From contig JAAVDM010000039.1 in assembly GCA_014801815.1 (NCBI GenBank), positions 1-64,000 of the forward strand: a stretch of 64,000 nucleotides of DNA, read 5' to 3'. The notes under the pieces were generated by a model. That model searched no databases. It saw only the letters and a list, made by a program, of their open reading frames with translations, and had not been told where the DNA came from. Numbering within the stretch: position 1 is the first letter of the stretch; every line of letters begins with the position of its first letter. Position numbers and translations under genes: made by a program. The stretch comes from Bacteroides sp. Lineage in GTDB: Bacteria; Bacteroidota; Bacteroidia; Bacteroidales; Muribaculaceae. This document shows, one piece after another, positions 1-9,049 of this stretch.

Positions 1-104
1 GGCCGTTCTCACACGATTTGATACCACAATTGCCAGTTGGAAAGGATGGAACTTCCTTGCATTTATCGTTATTTTCCTTAAAAAATTTCACAAATCAAAT
101 TAGT

Positions 105-1436
105 TTAAACAACTTCATTGTTAAATGTTTTACTACAAGTAGCTGTGGTTATACGATAGGCCACTTTTCCTGTTACCAGATGATGCCGGGAGCGTTTCAG
201 ACCTTCAAGCCATATTATTTCTCCACTTTCAGAGTCAGCTATTACCCTCAGACTGCGTCGGCGGCTGTCGGGAATACGAGCGTCTTTCATTATATCACTC
301 AAAAGTTGAGTACCTTTCATGCCGAGTGGAGCAATCCGGTCGCCAGGAAGCGGATGACGTACTGTGTAGGTTTCAAGAGGGTGGGGAAGCCAGACCTCAA
401 TCGGTGGTCCGGGACGGCGCATAAGACGCTTGGTGGCATCGTTCATCTCAATACGATAGCAATGAAGCGGTTGAAGTTCGCTGTCAGGACGGTCTATATG
501 TAGACCGTCATTGAGCATGACCGCCGTAATACCTTCGGATAAATGCCATCGCTGACCGTTAGGTGCGACAGCCGCCTGTGTCATCGACACAGCTAATTCC
601 GGAGTGCCCTGTAATGGCAAGATATATTCCAAAATAAGTGTTACCGGGTCGGCGAATCCGGTTATGGTTTCTAAAGGCAGCAAAGTGTCTGTCGCAGTAG
701 CGAGTGCCTGTTTTATCGCTTCCTCTACTATAAGTTCTTGTCCTCGCAGAGCAGTGAGGGTACGCTGTAACGCGGCACGTGCACCTGTCCAGCGACTTTC
801 GAGAAGAGGCAGCACCTCGTGGCGTATGAAGTTACGACGGTAGTCAGTAGTCAGATTGGTCGAGTCCGTAACATAGTGCTGCCCGAGTGCAGTAAGATAA
901 GCAATAATGTCGGCTCGGCTGCATGTCAACAGCGGACGCAAGATTCGACCTGTATCGGCTAACATTCCACGTAGTCCGCGCAGCCCGCTGCCGCGCAGCA
1001 GATTCAGCAGTAGTGTCTCGGCGTTGTCATCAGCGTTATGACCGGTGACAATACGTGCACAGTCGTAACGCTTCACTAATATGTCAAACCATTCATAGCG
1101 TAATCGGCGACAGGTCATTTCGTCTGATTCGCCGTCAAGTTGCGCCTGTGCTACGTTGAAATGAATTACTTCAAGCGGCACTCCTAACGATTCGCACAAG
1201 TTTCTGGTAAACTCCTCATCTCGGTTACTCTCGGCACCACGAAGATGAAAATTACAATGTGCGGCAACTATATCGGCTCCTATAGCATGTAATGACCGTA
1301 AGAGTGCCACACTGTCGGCACCCCCGCTGACAGTGACAAGCAGACGCGGCTGACCATGTAAATTAGCCACACATTGCCGTACTATTCTTAGTAAGTGTAT
1401 TATGGCAGGAGTAGTTTTGTGTTTAAACTCAGACAT
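105..1436 (-). CDS. tilS: tRNA(Ile)-lysidine synthetase TilS
   Basis: TilS ligates lysine to C34 of the tRNA-Ile that reads AUA, changing its anticodon specificity; it is an essential cytoplasmic enzyme. The N-terminal N-type ATP pyrophosphatase domain shows the PP-loop 'SGGADS' near residue 40, followed by 'TGHNADDNAETLLLNLLRG', which is the usual TilS arrangement. A C-terminal TilS-type substrate-binding region is recognisable ('PGDRIAPLGMKG'). Length (about 443 aa) is normal. The ORF track starts at a GTG at 1442; the ATG at 1436 giving MSEFKHKTT is preferred. A TATATTTG promoter -7 box lies at 1467-1474 on the minus strand. The gene appears to be transcribed alone. Confidence 0.95.
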   Translation of the reverse strand: MSEFKHKTTPAIIHLLRIVRQCVANLHGQPRLLVTVSGGADSVALLRSLHAIGADIVAAHCNFHLRGAESNRDEEFTRNLCESLGVPLEVIHFNVAQAQLDGESDEMTCRRLRYEWFDILVKRYDCARIVTGHNADDNAETLLLNLLRGSGLRGLRGMLADTGRILRPLLTCSRADIIAYLTALGQHYVTDSTNLTTDYRRNFIRHEVLPLLESRWTGARAALQRTLTALRGQELIVEEAIKQALATATDTLLPLETITGFADPVTLILEYILPLQGTPELAVSMTQAAVAPNGQRWHLSEGITAVMLNDGLHIDRPDSELQPLHCYRIEMNDATKRLMRRPGPPIEVWLPHPLETYTVRHPLPGDRIAPLGMKGTQLLSDIMKDARIPDSRRRSLRVIADSESGEIIWLEGLKRSRHHLVTGKVAYRITTATCSKTFNNEVV

Positions 1437-1523
1437 TATCACTTTTCAATTTAAAAAGTACAGTTACAAATATAGTTTTAATTATCGAATTAATAAATAT
1501 AAAGAATTGAAATTTGTATAACG

Positions 1524-1579
1524 TTTACAGCGTAATTTTCAGGCAGACACTTTAAGCTGACTGAAAATTACGCTGTAAA
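1524..1579 (-). terminator. Hairpin terminator downstream of the 1600-3384 gene
   Basis: Two perfect 19-bp arms (TTTACAGCGTAATTTTCAG and its complement) flank an 18-nt loop just past the stop codon of the minus-strand secreted-protein gene. The U-tract is weak, so termination is inferred from position and stem length. Confidence 0.65.
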
Positions 1580-1599
1580 TAAGAACCAAGAAATTGATA

Positions 1600-3384
1600 T
1601 TAATTTATGTACACTTTGCGTACTGTGCCGTCTGTATAACGTATAATATTCAGACCCTTTATCGGTATTGATATGAGGAGACCGTCAGGTGTGTAGATAG
1701 CAGCCACTTTTGGGGTTTGAGAATCCGTTATAATACGGTCGATATAACTTATACCCGGTTGGCAGGAAGCTACATTTTCTACACTGCAGCCTGTAGGATC
1801 CTCAGGACTATAAATACCTACAACAGCAATGATCTGAAGGTCATTTTCTTTCCATGACGGGTCAATTTCGCATTGCCATACATAAGAGAAACAGTCCTCA
1901 TTCCATTCGATAGGTTCGCCCCATGTAGCATTCACGGCACGATTGACATGCTGATGCATGTAATCATTGCCTGCACCGGCCTGATGTATAGCTGCAATAT
2001 TGTTTTCCACCAGATAAACAGTAATACGTGCATTTTCGTCGTTGAGAACGTCAGCTTGACAGCGATTGCCGCTTACTACAGTCTGAAGCATCTGCTTTCC
2101 TTCAGATGTAGACAGATATGCTGATTCAACATTTACTAATACAAGAGACGGTTCGGCCAGACGATTGTCAATAGCTTCGGCTAATTGTTCTACACTTGTC
2201 GGACAGAATACTGCTGAGTTATCATTATAAACACAGCGATCTACCATGATACCGGGAGCATAAGTGGCTCCGCCGTTATTATAAAACCATTCGTATTCAA
2301 TATCGAATGGTGTAGTAAGTTGGTCATAATGATAAGCTGAGTGATGACAGACAGTTTCAAAACGTCCTTTGTAGGCCGGATCATCGGTAAGTTGGTGTAG
2401 ATAATCACTTACTCTCGGACAGTTGGGACAGTTCTCGGTAGTAAATTCCTCAACGAGTACCTTACGCGGATAGGCGTGTGCCAGTATGCGAAACAATGTA
2501 GACGCTACGTTGTCGGTAGGATCTTCGTCACAGCCTTCATCGAGGTTTGTTATCGTAAACCGTACTTCTACCGATTCGTAACCGGCAGTGGAAATATCAG
2601 GGTGAATTTCAAATGCAACTCTCCGGGTTACACCGTAGGGCAGTTCACAATCCACATGTGTAGAACATGGTACATCTATTCCATCTATGGAGGCTTCAAG
2701 ATCGAAACCTGTCACAGTATGGGTAGCGATATTGCGTACTTCAGCTACACCGCTTAAAGTCCCGTTACTTATGATATACACTTTGTCAGTCGTGACATCA
2801 AGCAACTGGAGGTTAAAGCATGGAAGTCTGTCACCGAAAACCATTCCTTCAATACAGAGTGTACCTTCCTCGGAACGGTCATTCCATTCTCCATCCTGAC
2901 CACATTGTGTCCACAAACCGCCATGGCGTCCTTCAGGTAGTGATGAGATGGCTCCGCTTTTGGCTTTCTGGTAGTATGAATAGCCCATATAGAAGCCTTC
3001 AGAACCTTCAGGAATATCATAAGGAATATCGAACTCTATAGTGTTCCAGCCTTGAGAGTATGAACCCGGAGCAGCAGTACCGAAGGCCAAATCGGGACCA
3101 TTAAGATCTGTGCGTACCCACACACGCAGTGAGTCAACATTATGTGTGGAACATATTGCCACACGTAAGCTTTCTATACGATTACCCTCAACAGTGCGCG
3201 CATAGTTGGATGGTATATGTAGGGCGGCACTTAATGTGGTCTCCCGTATATTATACTTTACGGTTGCCGATGTGGACATCCGGCCGTCGCAATAACCTAT
3301 AGGATAGCCCGAGACATCTTGTGCCTTAGTACTGCAATATCCTATAACCGCTATCACAACGGCCAGAATGACTTTTAATTTCAT
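1600..3384 (-). CDS. Secreted Omp28-like protein with a thioredoxin-like CxxC segment
   Basis: 594 aa with a clear signal peptide (MKLKVILAVVIAVIGYCSTKAQ). The middle carries 'VLVEEFTTENCPNCPRVSDY', a thioredoxin-like CxxC motif in the setting seen in Bacteroidetes Omp28-related outer-membrane/secreted proteins. The N-terminal third looks like a beta-sandwich. The C-terminus ends 'GLNIIRYTDGTVRKVYIN', a motif shared with the upstream neighbour and widespread in Bacteroidales secreted proteins; its role is unknown to me. It starts 13 nt after the stop of the upstream secreted-protein gene, so the two are probably co-transcribed. Substrate and exact function cannot be read from the sequence. 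Confidence 0.75.
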   Translation of the reverse strand: MKLKVILAVVIAVIGYCSTKAQDVSGYPIGYCDGRMSTSATVKYNIRETTLSAALHIPSNYARTVEGNRIESLRVAICSTHNVDSLRVWVRTDLNGPDLAFGTAAPGSYSQGWNTIEFDIPYDIPEGSEGFYMGYSYYQKAKSGAISSLPEGRHGGLWTQCGQDGEWNDRSEEGTLCIEGMVFGDRLPCFNLQLLDVTTDKVYIISNGTLSGVAEVRNIATHTVTGFDLEASIDGIDVPCSTHVDCELPYGVTRRVAFEIHPDISTAGYESVEVRFTITNLDEGCDEDPTDNVASTLFRILAHAYPRKVLVEEFTTENCPNCPRVSDYLHQLTDDPAYKGRFETVCHHSAYHYDQLTTPFDIEYEWFYNNGGATYAPGIMVDRCVYNDNSAVFCPTSVEQLAEAIDNRLAEPSLVLVNVESAYLSTSEGKQMLQTVVSGNRCQADVLNDENARITVYLVENNIAAIHQAGAGNDYMHQHVNRAVNATWGEPIEWNEDCFSYVWQCEIDPSWKENDLQIIAVVGIYSPEDPTGCSVENVASCQPGISYIDRIITDSQTPKVAAIYTPDGLLISIPIKGLNIIRYTDGTVRKVYIN

Positions 3385-3397
3385 CGTCCTTCTATAC

Positions 3398-4924
3398 TTA
3401 CTTCATTATTAATTTGTGTGTAGTACCGTCAGCATTACGCACAATGTTAAGACCCGGAGCGGGGGCAGGAATGCGCATACCGGACAGATTATAATATTCG
3501 GTCTGACCTGTGGTGATGTTATCCGAATTGATTTCTTTCATACCGGTAGAGAAATCGGTTATCTTAACGACCATTATGGCTGAATGGTCTACCCAATCAT
3601 CATCCGTATATTCATTTAAAAAGAACATATAGAAATCTTTTCCTTCCATATAAGTGGAATAGTCATCTACTCCGGTAGACTCGATACCCTGACGGTTACT
3701 TAATAAATTACCTTCAGAGTCATAAACGCTATAATTCAGCTGGTTGTTAGCCCACCATAATTCATCGGCATAGACTACAAACCATTTATCATCTTCAAGC
3801 GGATATACGGCTATAGGCCCGTATGAATAGCCTGACGGGCTGTCTTTTTCAGCCAGCAGTTTGCCATCATCACCCCACATACGCTCTCCGTAGTAATCCA
3901 TTAATTGACCGCCGAGTGCATAGATACCGCTGGACATCTGCCATGTTGCCATAATAGTTTCCGTCTCGGTATTAACGCCGATTTTAGCGTAATTGTGATC
4001 ATTTTTTTCAGTAGCTATTACATCAGCTGATTCACCGAATACGGCTTCGCCATCGGCTGTTACATAAGCTACTACCGGAAGATGTGAAAATCCGCCCAAC
4101 TCACGTGAGAACGAAACAACCGCTCCGCCGTTACCGTCTGATACCATACAGTAAGGCTCACGACCGTAGCCATTGTAGATATATGTTGATAATACCGCAG
4201 GTGTGTCCCATACAGGTTCAATGTCGCGGGTATAACGCATGGCTACAGTACCTTCACTGTTAGAATAAACTGATATGAAGTCAGTGCCTTCACTCTGTAT
4301 AAGATTACCGAAAAAATCCTTTGGTTCAAATTCGAAAGTGCCGTCACTGCTCAAACGTGTTATCTGAGGTGTTCCCCAGTTTTCAGCACTTTGCATGAGA
4401 CAATAGGTATCATCACCGAATTGATAGAGGGTAGCCGGATATTTATATTGTTCACCCAGTTCAATGCCTCTGTCTCCCCAAAGCATTTCCTGATCCTGGC
4501 TAACTTTATAAACTACAGATACATGACTTATAGGATTAGGCATATCTTCCTGATCACGAGCATCAGCCCATGATATTATGGCGTCACCTTCAGGACTGAC
4601 TACCATCCAATAGTCGGCTGTCCATGAGCAGTTACGTACGTCCTCGACCTGTATGCCATCAGGTTCCCACATAGGATTGCCATCGGCATCGAGAAGTTGT
4701 AAGCGCAGTTCATAACCCCAGTCGGGACGGTCTCCGTATGAGAGCCATGAGATAAAAGTCTTGCCATCGGGTGTGCGTGCAGTCTTCATGGAGGCTACTA
4801 CGTTATCGTCAACAGTCATTAAGGCGTGTGGCTCTTCAGGTGTACCCCATTCAGCGTGGGCGTTTATAGGAAGAAGAGCGGCTGCTAACAGAGGTAGCAG
4901 AGGGGTTTGGTAAATTTTGTTCAT
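3398..4924 (-). CDS. Secreted protein of unknown function with the GLNI/DGT C-terminal motif
   Basis: 508 aa from the ATG at 4924 (MNKIYQTPLLPLLAAALLPINAHAEWG), which gives a proper signal peptide. The ORF track's longer start at 5023 adds 33 residues with no signal-like character and is rejected. The body is rich in Trp, Gly and Asp, with repeated 'DGNGGA/DADGNP'-type turns that suggest a beta-propeller-like exported domain, though no family is recognised. The C-terminus reads 'YYNLSGMRIPAPAPGLNIVR' and then 'DGTTHKLIMK', parallel to the downstream gene's end. It is upstream of and probably co-transcribed with the Omp28-like gene. Confidence 0.65.
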   Translation of the reverse strand: MNKIYQTPLLPLLAAALLPINAHAEWGTPEEPHALMTVDDNVVASMKTARTPDGKTFISWLSYGDRPDWGYELRLQLLDADGNPMWEPDGIQVEDVRNCSWTADYWMVVSPEGDAIISWADARDQEDMPNPISHVSVVYKVSQDQEMLWGDRGIELGEQYKYPATLYQFGDDTYCLMQSAENWGTPQITRLSSDGTFEFEPKDFFGNLIQSEGTDFISVYSNSEGTVAMRYTRDIEPVWDTPAVLSTYIYNGYGREPYCMVSDGNGGAVVSFSRELGGFSHLPVVAYVTADGEAVFGESADVIATEKNDHNYAKIGVNTETETIMATWQMSSGIYALGGQLMDYYGERMWGDDGKLLAEKDSPSGYSYGPIAVYPLEDDKWFVVYADELWWANNQLNYSVYDSEGNLLSNRQGIESTGVDDYSTYMEGKDFYMFFLNEYTDDDWVDHSAIMVVKITDFSTGMKEINSDNITTGQTEYYNLSGMRIPAPAPGLNIVRNADGTTHKLIMK

Positions 4925-5223
4925 AATGTAGTGATTTAAAAAAGTAATTGGACAACTTTTGTGTGTCTGACCGCAAATTTCATACTTTTGCAAAGAAGAC
5001 GCAAATTTTAGATACCTGAACAATTACGCCAAATGTTTTTTACCTGTTACAATACTACGGCATTTTGTATAGATGTTTAATTATTAGTATTTTAATTTTG
5101 TAATTTATGCTTAAAGAAATTAGTATACGAGTATTGAAAGACAAGGCTGGTGCTATATGATATTTGATATTTACAGCATTATGCAGTATCTTTGTAGCAT
5201 TGTTTTTAATCTCTTTCTTACTT

Positions 5224-7038
5224 ATGAAAGCTTTCTGTGTGCATAAAACCGGATTGATAATATTAGCTTCAGCTATTTTTGTTGTTAGTCTGCTGTTATG
5301 GATACTGATTACCCGAAAAGCTGAAAGTCATTCAGTGGCACAGGAAATAGCGAAATATTCTGTTAAATTTTCAGAGTCACTTGGTAAAGATAGTGAGATT
5401 TTTTCTGACTCGCTAAAGAATCTTTTAACTGAACCTGTACGGCCGGATTCGATGGTTTACCGCTCTCTGCATACTTTCAGCCGTAGACTCTTTGAAAATG
5501 GTCTTCAGACCAAAGCGTTTGAATATCTGAAGACTTGTATTGATATTATTGATCGTGCGCCCGAAGTATCGGTACAGGATAACAGTTTCAAAGCAAAGTG
5601 TTATCTTTTGCTCGGAGCAGCTGCTGATGAGGTGGGTCTGCGTACATTAAGTCAGGACTATTATTTCACCGGGCTTAAAATTGCTGATAAATACGATAAC
5701 TCTCTTACCGGTGACTTCTTCAATAATATTGGTGTAAGTTATCTGAGGGCCGGTAAGACTGACCAAGCTGTCAAATATTATAATAAGGCTCTTGAAATTA
5801 GTTTTACACGTTCGGACAAATATCTTTCATATATCGTCTATACCAATCTTTCAGAAGTAGCCGTGCATGAAGCGGATTATGACAAAGCTATAGACTATGC
5901 GCTTAAGGCTATACAATGTGTAGACGAGAAAACCCGTTCTGCTGATTATTATTCAGCTCAGACTGTTATAGGAAGTCTATACACTTTTAAGAAAGATACG
6001 GTTATGGCGATGACTTATCTAAAAAATGCCTATCTGAATCAACTGAATGGGAATAATCCGTACTATTTATTTGATACTTGTCTGGCATTAGCCTCAGCGT
6101 TTGCTGATAATGGGAGAACAGACTCTGCCGCACGATATATCAGACAGGCTGCGGATATTGCAGCCGAAACCGGTAATCCTGCACAGCGTATGAGTGTGCT
6201 TGAGATAGAGGCAAACCGGGCACTTCAATATGGGAATCCTTTGAGAGCATATAAATTACAGAATAATATCATTGCTCTTAAAGATTCTGTATATCGTGAG
6301 GAGAATGCTACCCGCATCAGACAGGCACATGATATATACAATATTGAACGTGAGGCTAATATGCGGAATACAGGCATTTCTTCATGGAATCCGGTAGTGG
6401 TGTTTACCTCTATGACTGTTTTGGTAGGTATACTGATAATATTCATAGTGTGGATTTTAACTATGAAACGTAAGAAAGAACTTGCCGTAACTGAACGCGC
6501 TCGTGCGGTAGCCGAGCTTAACGAACTCCAGACAAAACAATTACGTGAAGAAAAAGAGATACAGCAGAAAATCAAATCTGACCTTGAGTTACATGAGCGG
6601 AAACTGACTTCGTTTACTCTTGACCGTATACAGACAAGTCAGAAGATAGAAGAAGTAGCTATGAATGTAAGGCAGATAATACTCGATCTTCCTCCACGTG
6701 ATAAACAGTTTCGTGACAGACTGAAAGAAATAGTTGCTCGGCTGGCTACACTTAAGAATGACTCTCAATGGGAAGAATTTCAGTACTATTTTGAACGTGT
6801 CCATCCTGAATTCTATGAATGTCTGGATAACAGACATCCGGGTTTAACTGTGAAAGATCGACGTCTGTGCGCCTTATTGTCACTCGGACTTTCAACCAAG
6901 GATATAGCCTCTCTGACATTTCGTGAAGTGCGAAGTGTGGAGTCTGCACGTAATCGTCTGCGTAAAAAACTTGGTCTTGATGTTGATACCAATCTGGTAG
7001 ATTATATTCTGTCCTTATCAAGAGGTATTAGTGAGTAA
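5224..7038 (+). CDS. Membrane-anchored TPR regulator with C-terminal LuxR-like HTH
   Basis: Roughly 604 aa from the ATG at 5224; the ORF track starts at a TTG (5164) that would add another hydrophobic stretch. An N-terminal membrane segment (KTGLIILASAIFVVSLLLW) is followed by several tetratricopeptide repeats (about residues 80-350). A second transmembrane helix ('VVVFTSMTVLVGILIIFIVW') leads into a coiled coil. The C-terminus carries a LuxR/GerE-like helix-turn-helix ('LCALLSLGLSTKDIASLTF'). The architecture matches a Bacteroidales family of orphan regulators that sense on one side of the membrane and bind DNA on the other. Target genes are unknown. A TAATTTTG box lies at 5093-5100. Confidence 0.8.
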   Translation: MKAFCVHKTGLIILASAIFVVSLLLWILITRKAESHSVAQEIAKYSVKFSESLGKDSEIFSDSLKNLLTEPVRPDSMVYRSLHTFSRRLFENGLQTKAFEYLKTCIDIIDRAPEVSVQDNSFKAKCYLLLGAAADEVGLRTLSQDYYFTGLKIADKYDNSLTGDFFNNIGVSYLRAGKTDQAVKYYNKALEISFTRSDKYLSYIVYTNLSEVAVHEADYDKAIDYALKAIQCVDEKTRSADYYSAQTVIGSLYTFKKDTVMAMTYLKNAYLNQLNGNNPYYLFDTCLALASAFADNGRTDSAARYIRQAADIAAETGNPAQRMSVLEIEANRALQYGNPLRAYKLQNNIIALKDSVYREENATRIRQAHDIYNIEREANMRNTGISSWNPVVVFTSMTVLVGILIIFIVWILTMKRKKELAVTERARAVAELNELQTKQLREEKEIQQKIKSDLELHERKLTSFTLDRIQTSQKIEEVAMNVRQIILDLPPRDKQFRDRLKEIVARLATLKNDSQWEEFQYYFERVHPEFYECLDNRHPGLTVKDRRLCALLSLGLSTKDIASLTFREVRSVESARNRLRKKLGLDVDTNLVDYILSLSRGISE

Positions 7039-7091
7039 AAAGTGACTACTAAAATAAACTAAATTGCATTTGTGTGGTTAATAAATCAGAC

Positions 7092-7122
7092 CCTCCGAAG
7101 ATAAATTTAGTCTTCTTGGAGG
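7092..7122 (+). terminator. Hairpin terminator after the TPR-HTH regulator
   Basis: CCTCC-GAAGA pairs with TCTTC-TT-GGAGG around a 9-nt loop, between the TPR-HTH gene and the rubrerythrin gene. No strong T-run follows, so read-through or attenuation into the rubrerythrin gene is possible. Confidence 0.5.
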
Positions 7123-7170
7123 AGTGATAAATCAAAAAATATCTAACTCTAAAAAACAGAATATTTTATT

Positions 7171-7728
7171 ATGGCAAAAGAATGGATCTGCACAGTATGT
7201 GGTTATGTAGCTGAAGGTGAGAACCCCCCCGCACAGTGTCCTCAGTGTAAGGCTCCTGCTTCGAAGTTTCGTGAACTCAATAAGGAAGAGCTGCTTGCTT
7301 TCGTCACCGAGCATGAGATTGGTATAGCCAAGGATGCCGATGAGGAAATGAAGAAGGATCTCAACAATCACTTTATAGGTGAGTGTACTGAGGTAGGTAT
7401 GTATCTGGCTATGTCACGCCAGGCCGACCGCGAGGGTTATCCCGAGGTAGCTGACGCATTCAAGCGCTATGCTTGGGAAGAGGCTGAACATGCCGCTAAA
7501 TTCGCCGAACTGCTCGGTGATATGGTGTGGGATACTAAGACAAACCTTGAAAAACGTATGAACGCTGAGGCCGGCGCCAATGCCGACAAGATGCGTATTG
7601 CCAAGAACGCTAAGGCTAACAATCAGGATGCTATCCATGACACCGTTCATGAGATGGCTAAGGATGAGGCTCGTCACGGCCGTGGTTTCTACGGCCTGTA
7701 CCAGCGTTATTTCGGCGACAAGAAGTAA
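7171..7728 (+). CDS. rbr: Reverse-type rubrerythrin (N-terminal rubredoxin domain)
   Basis: A 185-aa non-haem iron peroxidase that reduces hydrogen peroxide (or oxygen) in anaerobes. The first 35 residues form a rubredoxin-like Fe(Cys)4 domain with CTVCGY and CPQCKAP. It precedes the diiron four-helix bundle, the reverse of classical rubrerythrin order. Diiron-ligand Glu/His motifs are visible: 'ECTEVGMYL', 'EEAEHAAKF' and '[13 protein letters not shown]'. Codon use is strongly biased, as in highly expressed genes. It converges with the HxlR gene, and a shared hairpin lies just past its stop. Confidence 0.92.
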   Translation: MAKEWICTVCGYVAEGENPPAQCPQCKAPASKFRELNKEELLAFVTEHEIGIAKDADEEMKKDLNNHFIGECTEVGMYLAMSRQADREGYPEVADAFKRYAWEEAEHAAKFAELLGDMVWDTKTNLEKRMNAEAGANADKMRIAKNAKANNQDAIHDTVHEMAKDEARHGRGFYGLYQRYFGDKK

Positions 7729-7756
7729 TGATAATATTCTGCACGTCGTAGTGCGG

Positions 7757-8173
7757 TCAACGATTATGAGAAGGACGGTGCGTTGCACTGTCCTTTTTAT
7801 TTTGACTGTCCTCTTCAAATTTTTGGCGGTGTTCAATAACTGTCTTCATGTTTTCCTGTGCCCACACAGTGAGTTGAAGTATTATGGGTATAAGGGAAGA
7901 ACCTGTGGCAGTCAGAGAGTATTCCACACGTGGAGGTACCTGCGGATACATAGTGCGTGTTATAAGACCATCGGCTTCGAGAGTCTTCAGAGTGTTAGAC
8001 AGTACCCGGGTTGACACATCGGGAATCAACCGGTTCAGTTCATTGAATCGTATAGGATTGTTTTCGCTGATCACAAGGAGTATCAGCAGTGCCCATTTGT
8101 TACCGAAACGTGCTATGACATTACGTACAGGACAGATTTCTATTATGGAGTTATATACCTCCTTTTTTCTCAT
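7757..8173 (-). CDS. HxlR-family winged-helix regulator
   Basis: A 138-aa MarR-like (HxlR/DUF24) transcription factor. The core 'RFGNKWALLILLVI' and 'RFNELNRLIPDVSTRVLSNT' is diagnostic of the family. A single Cys sits at the N-terminus ('CPVRNVI'), the position at which YodB/HypR-type members sense thiol-reactive electrophiles; that role here is inference. The gene is divergent from the RiPP precursor operon, which ends in a nitroreductase, a common HxlR target class. The gene's last codons overlap the bidirectional terminator shared with the rubrerythrin gene. A CAAAGTTA sequence (minus-strand TAACTTTG) at 8193-8200 is a likely -7 box. Confidence 0.9.
   Translation of the reverse strand: MRKKEVYNSIIEICPVRNVIARFGNKWALLILLVISENNPIRFNELNRLIPDVSTRVLSNTLKTLEADGLITRTMYPQVPPRVEYSLTATGSSLIPIILQLTVWAQENMKTVIEHRQKFEEDSQNKKDSATHRPSHNR
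7771..7799. terminator. Bidirectional terminator inside the 3' end of the HxlR gene
   Basis: An 11-bp stem (AAGGACGGTGC / GCACTGTCCTT, one G-T wobble, 3-nt loop) followed by TTTTTAT. It lies 43 nt past the rubrerythrin stop and overlaps the final codons of the convergent HxlR gene. Confidence 0.75.
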
Positions 8174-8288
8174 ATTATTATTTTTTAGGCAGCAAAGTTA
8201 TTGTTTTTCGGCGACATAAATCATAAATTACAGCAGTTAATTTTTTTGATAATTTTTTGATTCATACAATAGTTTGTTTTTCAGTAAA

Positions 8289-8323
8289 AGTAATAAAAAA
8301 GTTACTATATAATAAAAAATTAC
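8289..8323. promoter_or_regulatory. Candidate HxlR operator
   Basis: Within the divergent HxlR/RiPP intergenic region, AGTAA (8289-8293) and TTACT (8302-8306) form an inverted repeat with 8-nt spacing, and a further GTAAT...ATTAC pair reaches 8323, just upstream of the RiPP promoter. Dyads of this kind are typical HxlR sites; binding is not shown. Confidence 0.35.
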
Positions 8324-8327
8324 CCTC

Positions 8328-8358
8328 TTGACATGACGGAATTAAATCGGTAATTTTG
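8328..8358 (+). promoter_or_regulatory. Bacteroidetes-type promoter of the ACGX RiPP operon
   Basis: TTG (8328-8330), a 20-nt spacer, then TAATTTTG (8351-8358) matches the -33/-7 consensus TTTG/TAnnTTTG. It lies about 40 nt upstream of the precursor ATG at 8397. Confidence 0.75.
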
Positions 8359-8396
8359 CATTGTTAAATCAAAAATTAATTTCAATCCCAACGACT

Positions 8397-8573
8397 ATGA
8401 CACGTCTCAATGAAAGTGCTGTAAAGCACACTGCACAGGCCTATCTGTGTGCAGAAGGCGATCCTTGCAAACCTGCGGCTGCCTGTGGTTCATCATGTGG
8501 TGCCGGTGAGGAGAAGAGCGAACCAAAACCTGCAGCTGCCTGCGGCTCGGCCTGTGGCAGTGGTGAGAAGTAA
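8397..8573 (+). CDS. ACGX-repeat RiPP precursor peptide
   Basis: A 58-aa peptide. The N-terminal half is leader-like (MTRLNESAVKHTAQAYLCAE). The C-terminal half is Cys/Gly/Ala-rich with two ACGS-type blocks, 'AACGSSCGAGEE' and 'AACGSACGSGEK', separated by a KSEPKP linker, plus two extra Cys before them. This is the pattern of the 'ACGX-repeat' precursors that accompany a dedicated radical SAM/SPASM maturase, which is encoded two genes downstream. The ATG at 8397 is preferred over the ORF-track TTG at 8361, which abuts the -7 box. The mature modification (thioether or other Cys crosslink) and activity are unknown. Confidence 0.85.
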   Translation: MTRLNESAVKHTAQAYLCAEGDPCKPAAACGSSCGAGEEKSEPKPAAACGSACGSGEK

Positions 8574-8665
8574 ATTTCCTTCATCTTTCAATTTGGTACG
8601 GCTCCGATGTCTTTCCGGTGGCCGGGAGCATCGGAGCCACAGGTTTAATTGTTTGTCTTATACCT

Positions 8666-9043
8666 ATGACTAACGAATCAGAGCTTGAACATACGGGTAT
8701 TGTTTCGGAAAAACTTGCCGAAACCTCCGAGGCATGGAACGGCAGTCAGCTGCCCGCTTATTCGACCTCAAAACCTGTTGTTTCAATCTATAAATACATC
8801 TTTCCTCCCCATACGGTGACTAATCCGCATTATCATAAGGTGATAAACTGCGGTGTTGTGCTCAGTGGCACATTGACCATAGTCAATAAAGACGGCACTA
8901 CACATGATTTTCATGCCGGAGAGGCTCTTGTAGAGACTGACGGTGAGATACATCACGGTGAGAATCGTGGTGATGAAGATGCTGTTGTGATAATGTTTTA
9001 TGCCGGAGACGCAGATACTCCGCTTTCGATTCCAGCAGATTGA
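8666..9043 (+). CDS. Small cupin-domain protein of the RiPP cassette
   Basis: 125 aa from the ATG at 8666 (MTNESELEHTG); the longer ORF-track start at 8618 is not favoured. A single conserved beta-barrel cupin is seen: 'FPPHTVTNPHYHKVINCGVV' carries HxH metal ligands, and 'GEALVETDGEIHHGENRG' supplies the second motif with further His. It lies between precursor and radical SAM maturase and stops 6 nt before the maturase ATG, so it is co-transcribed. A metal-binding or peptide-tailoring role is inferred; it could also act on a small-molecule cofactor. Confidence 0.8.
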   Translation: MTNESELEHTGIVSEKLAETSEAWNGSQLPAYSTSKPVVSIYKYIFPPHTVTNPHYHKVINCGVVLSGTLTIVNKDGTTHDFHAGEALVETDGEIHHGENRGDEDAVVIMFYAGDADTPLSIPAD

Positions 9044-9049
9044 CCGATA

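Noticed and set aside
1-91. Minus-strand frame open to the left edge (GTG at 91, Cys-containing)
   Set aside because: Too short to judge, no family, non-ATG start two codons after a stop; could be a partial gene, but support is insufficient.
18-503. ORF of 161 aa on the plus strand
   Set aside because: Antisense to tilS; Cys/Thr/Tyr-rich with no signal or family; a shadow.
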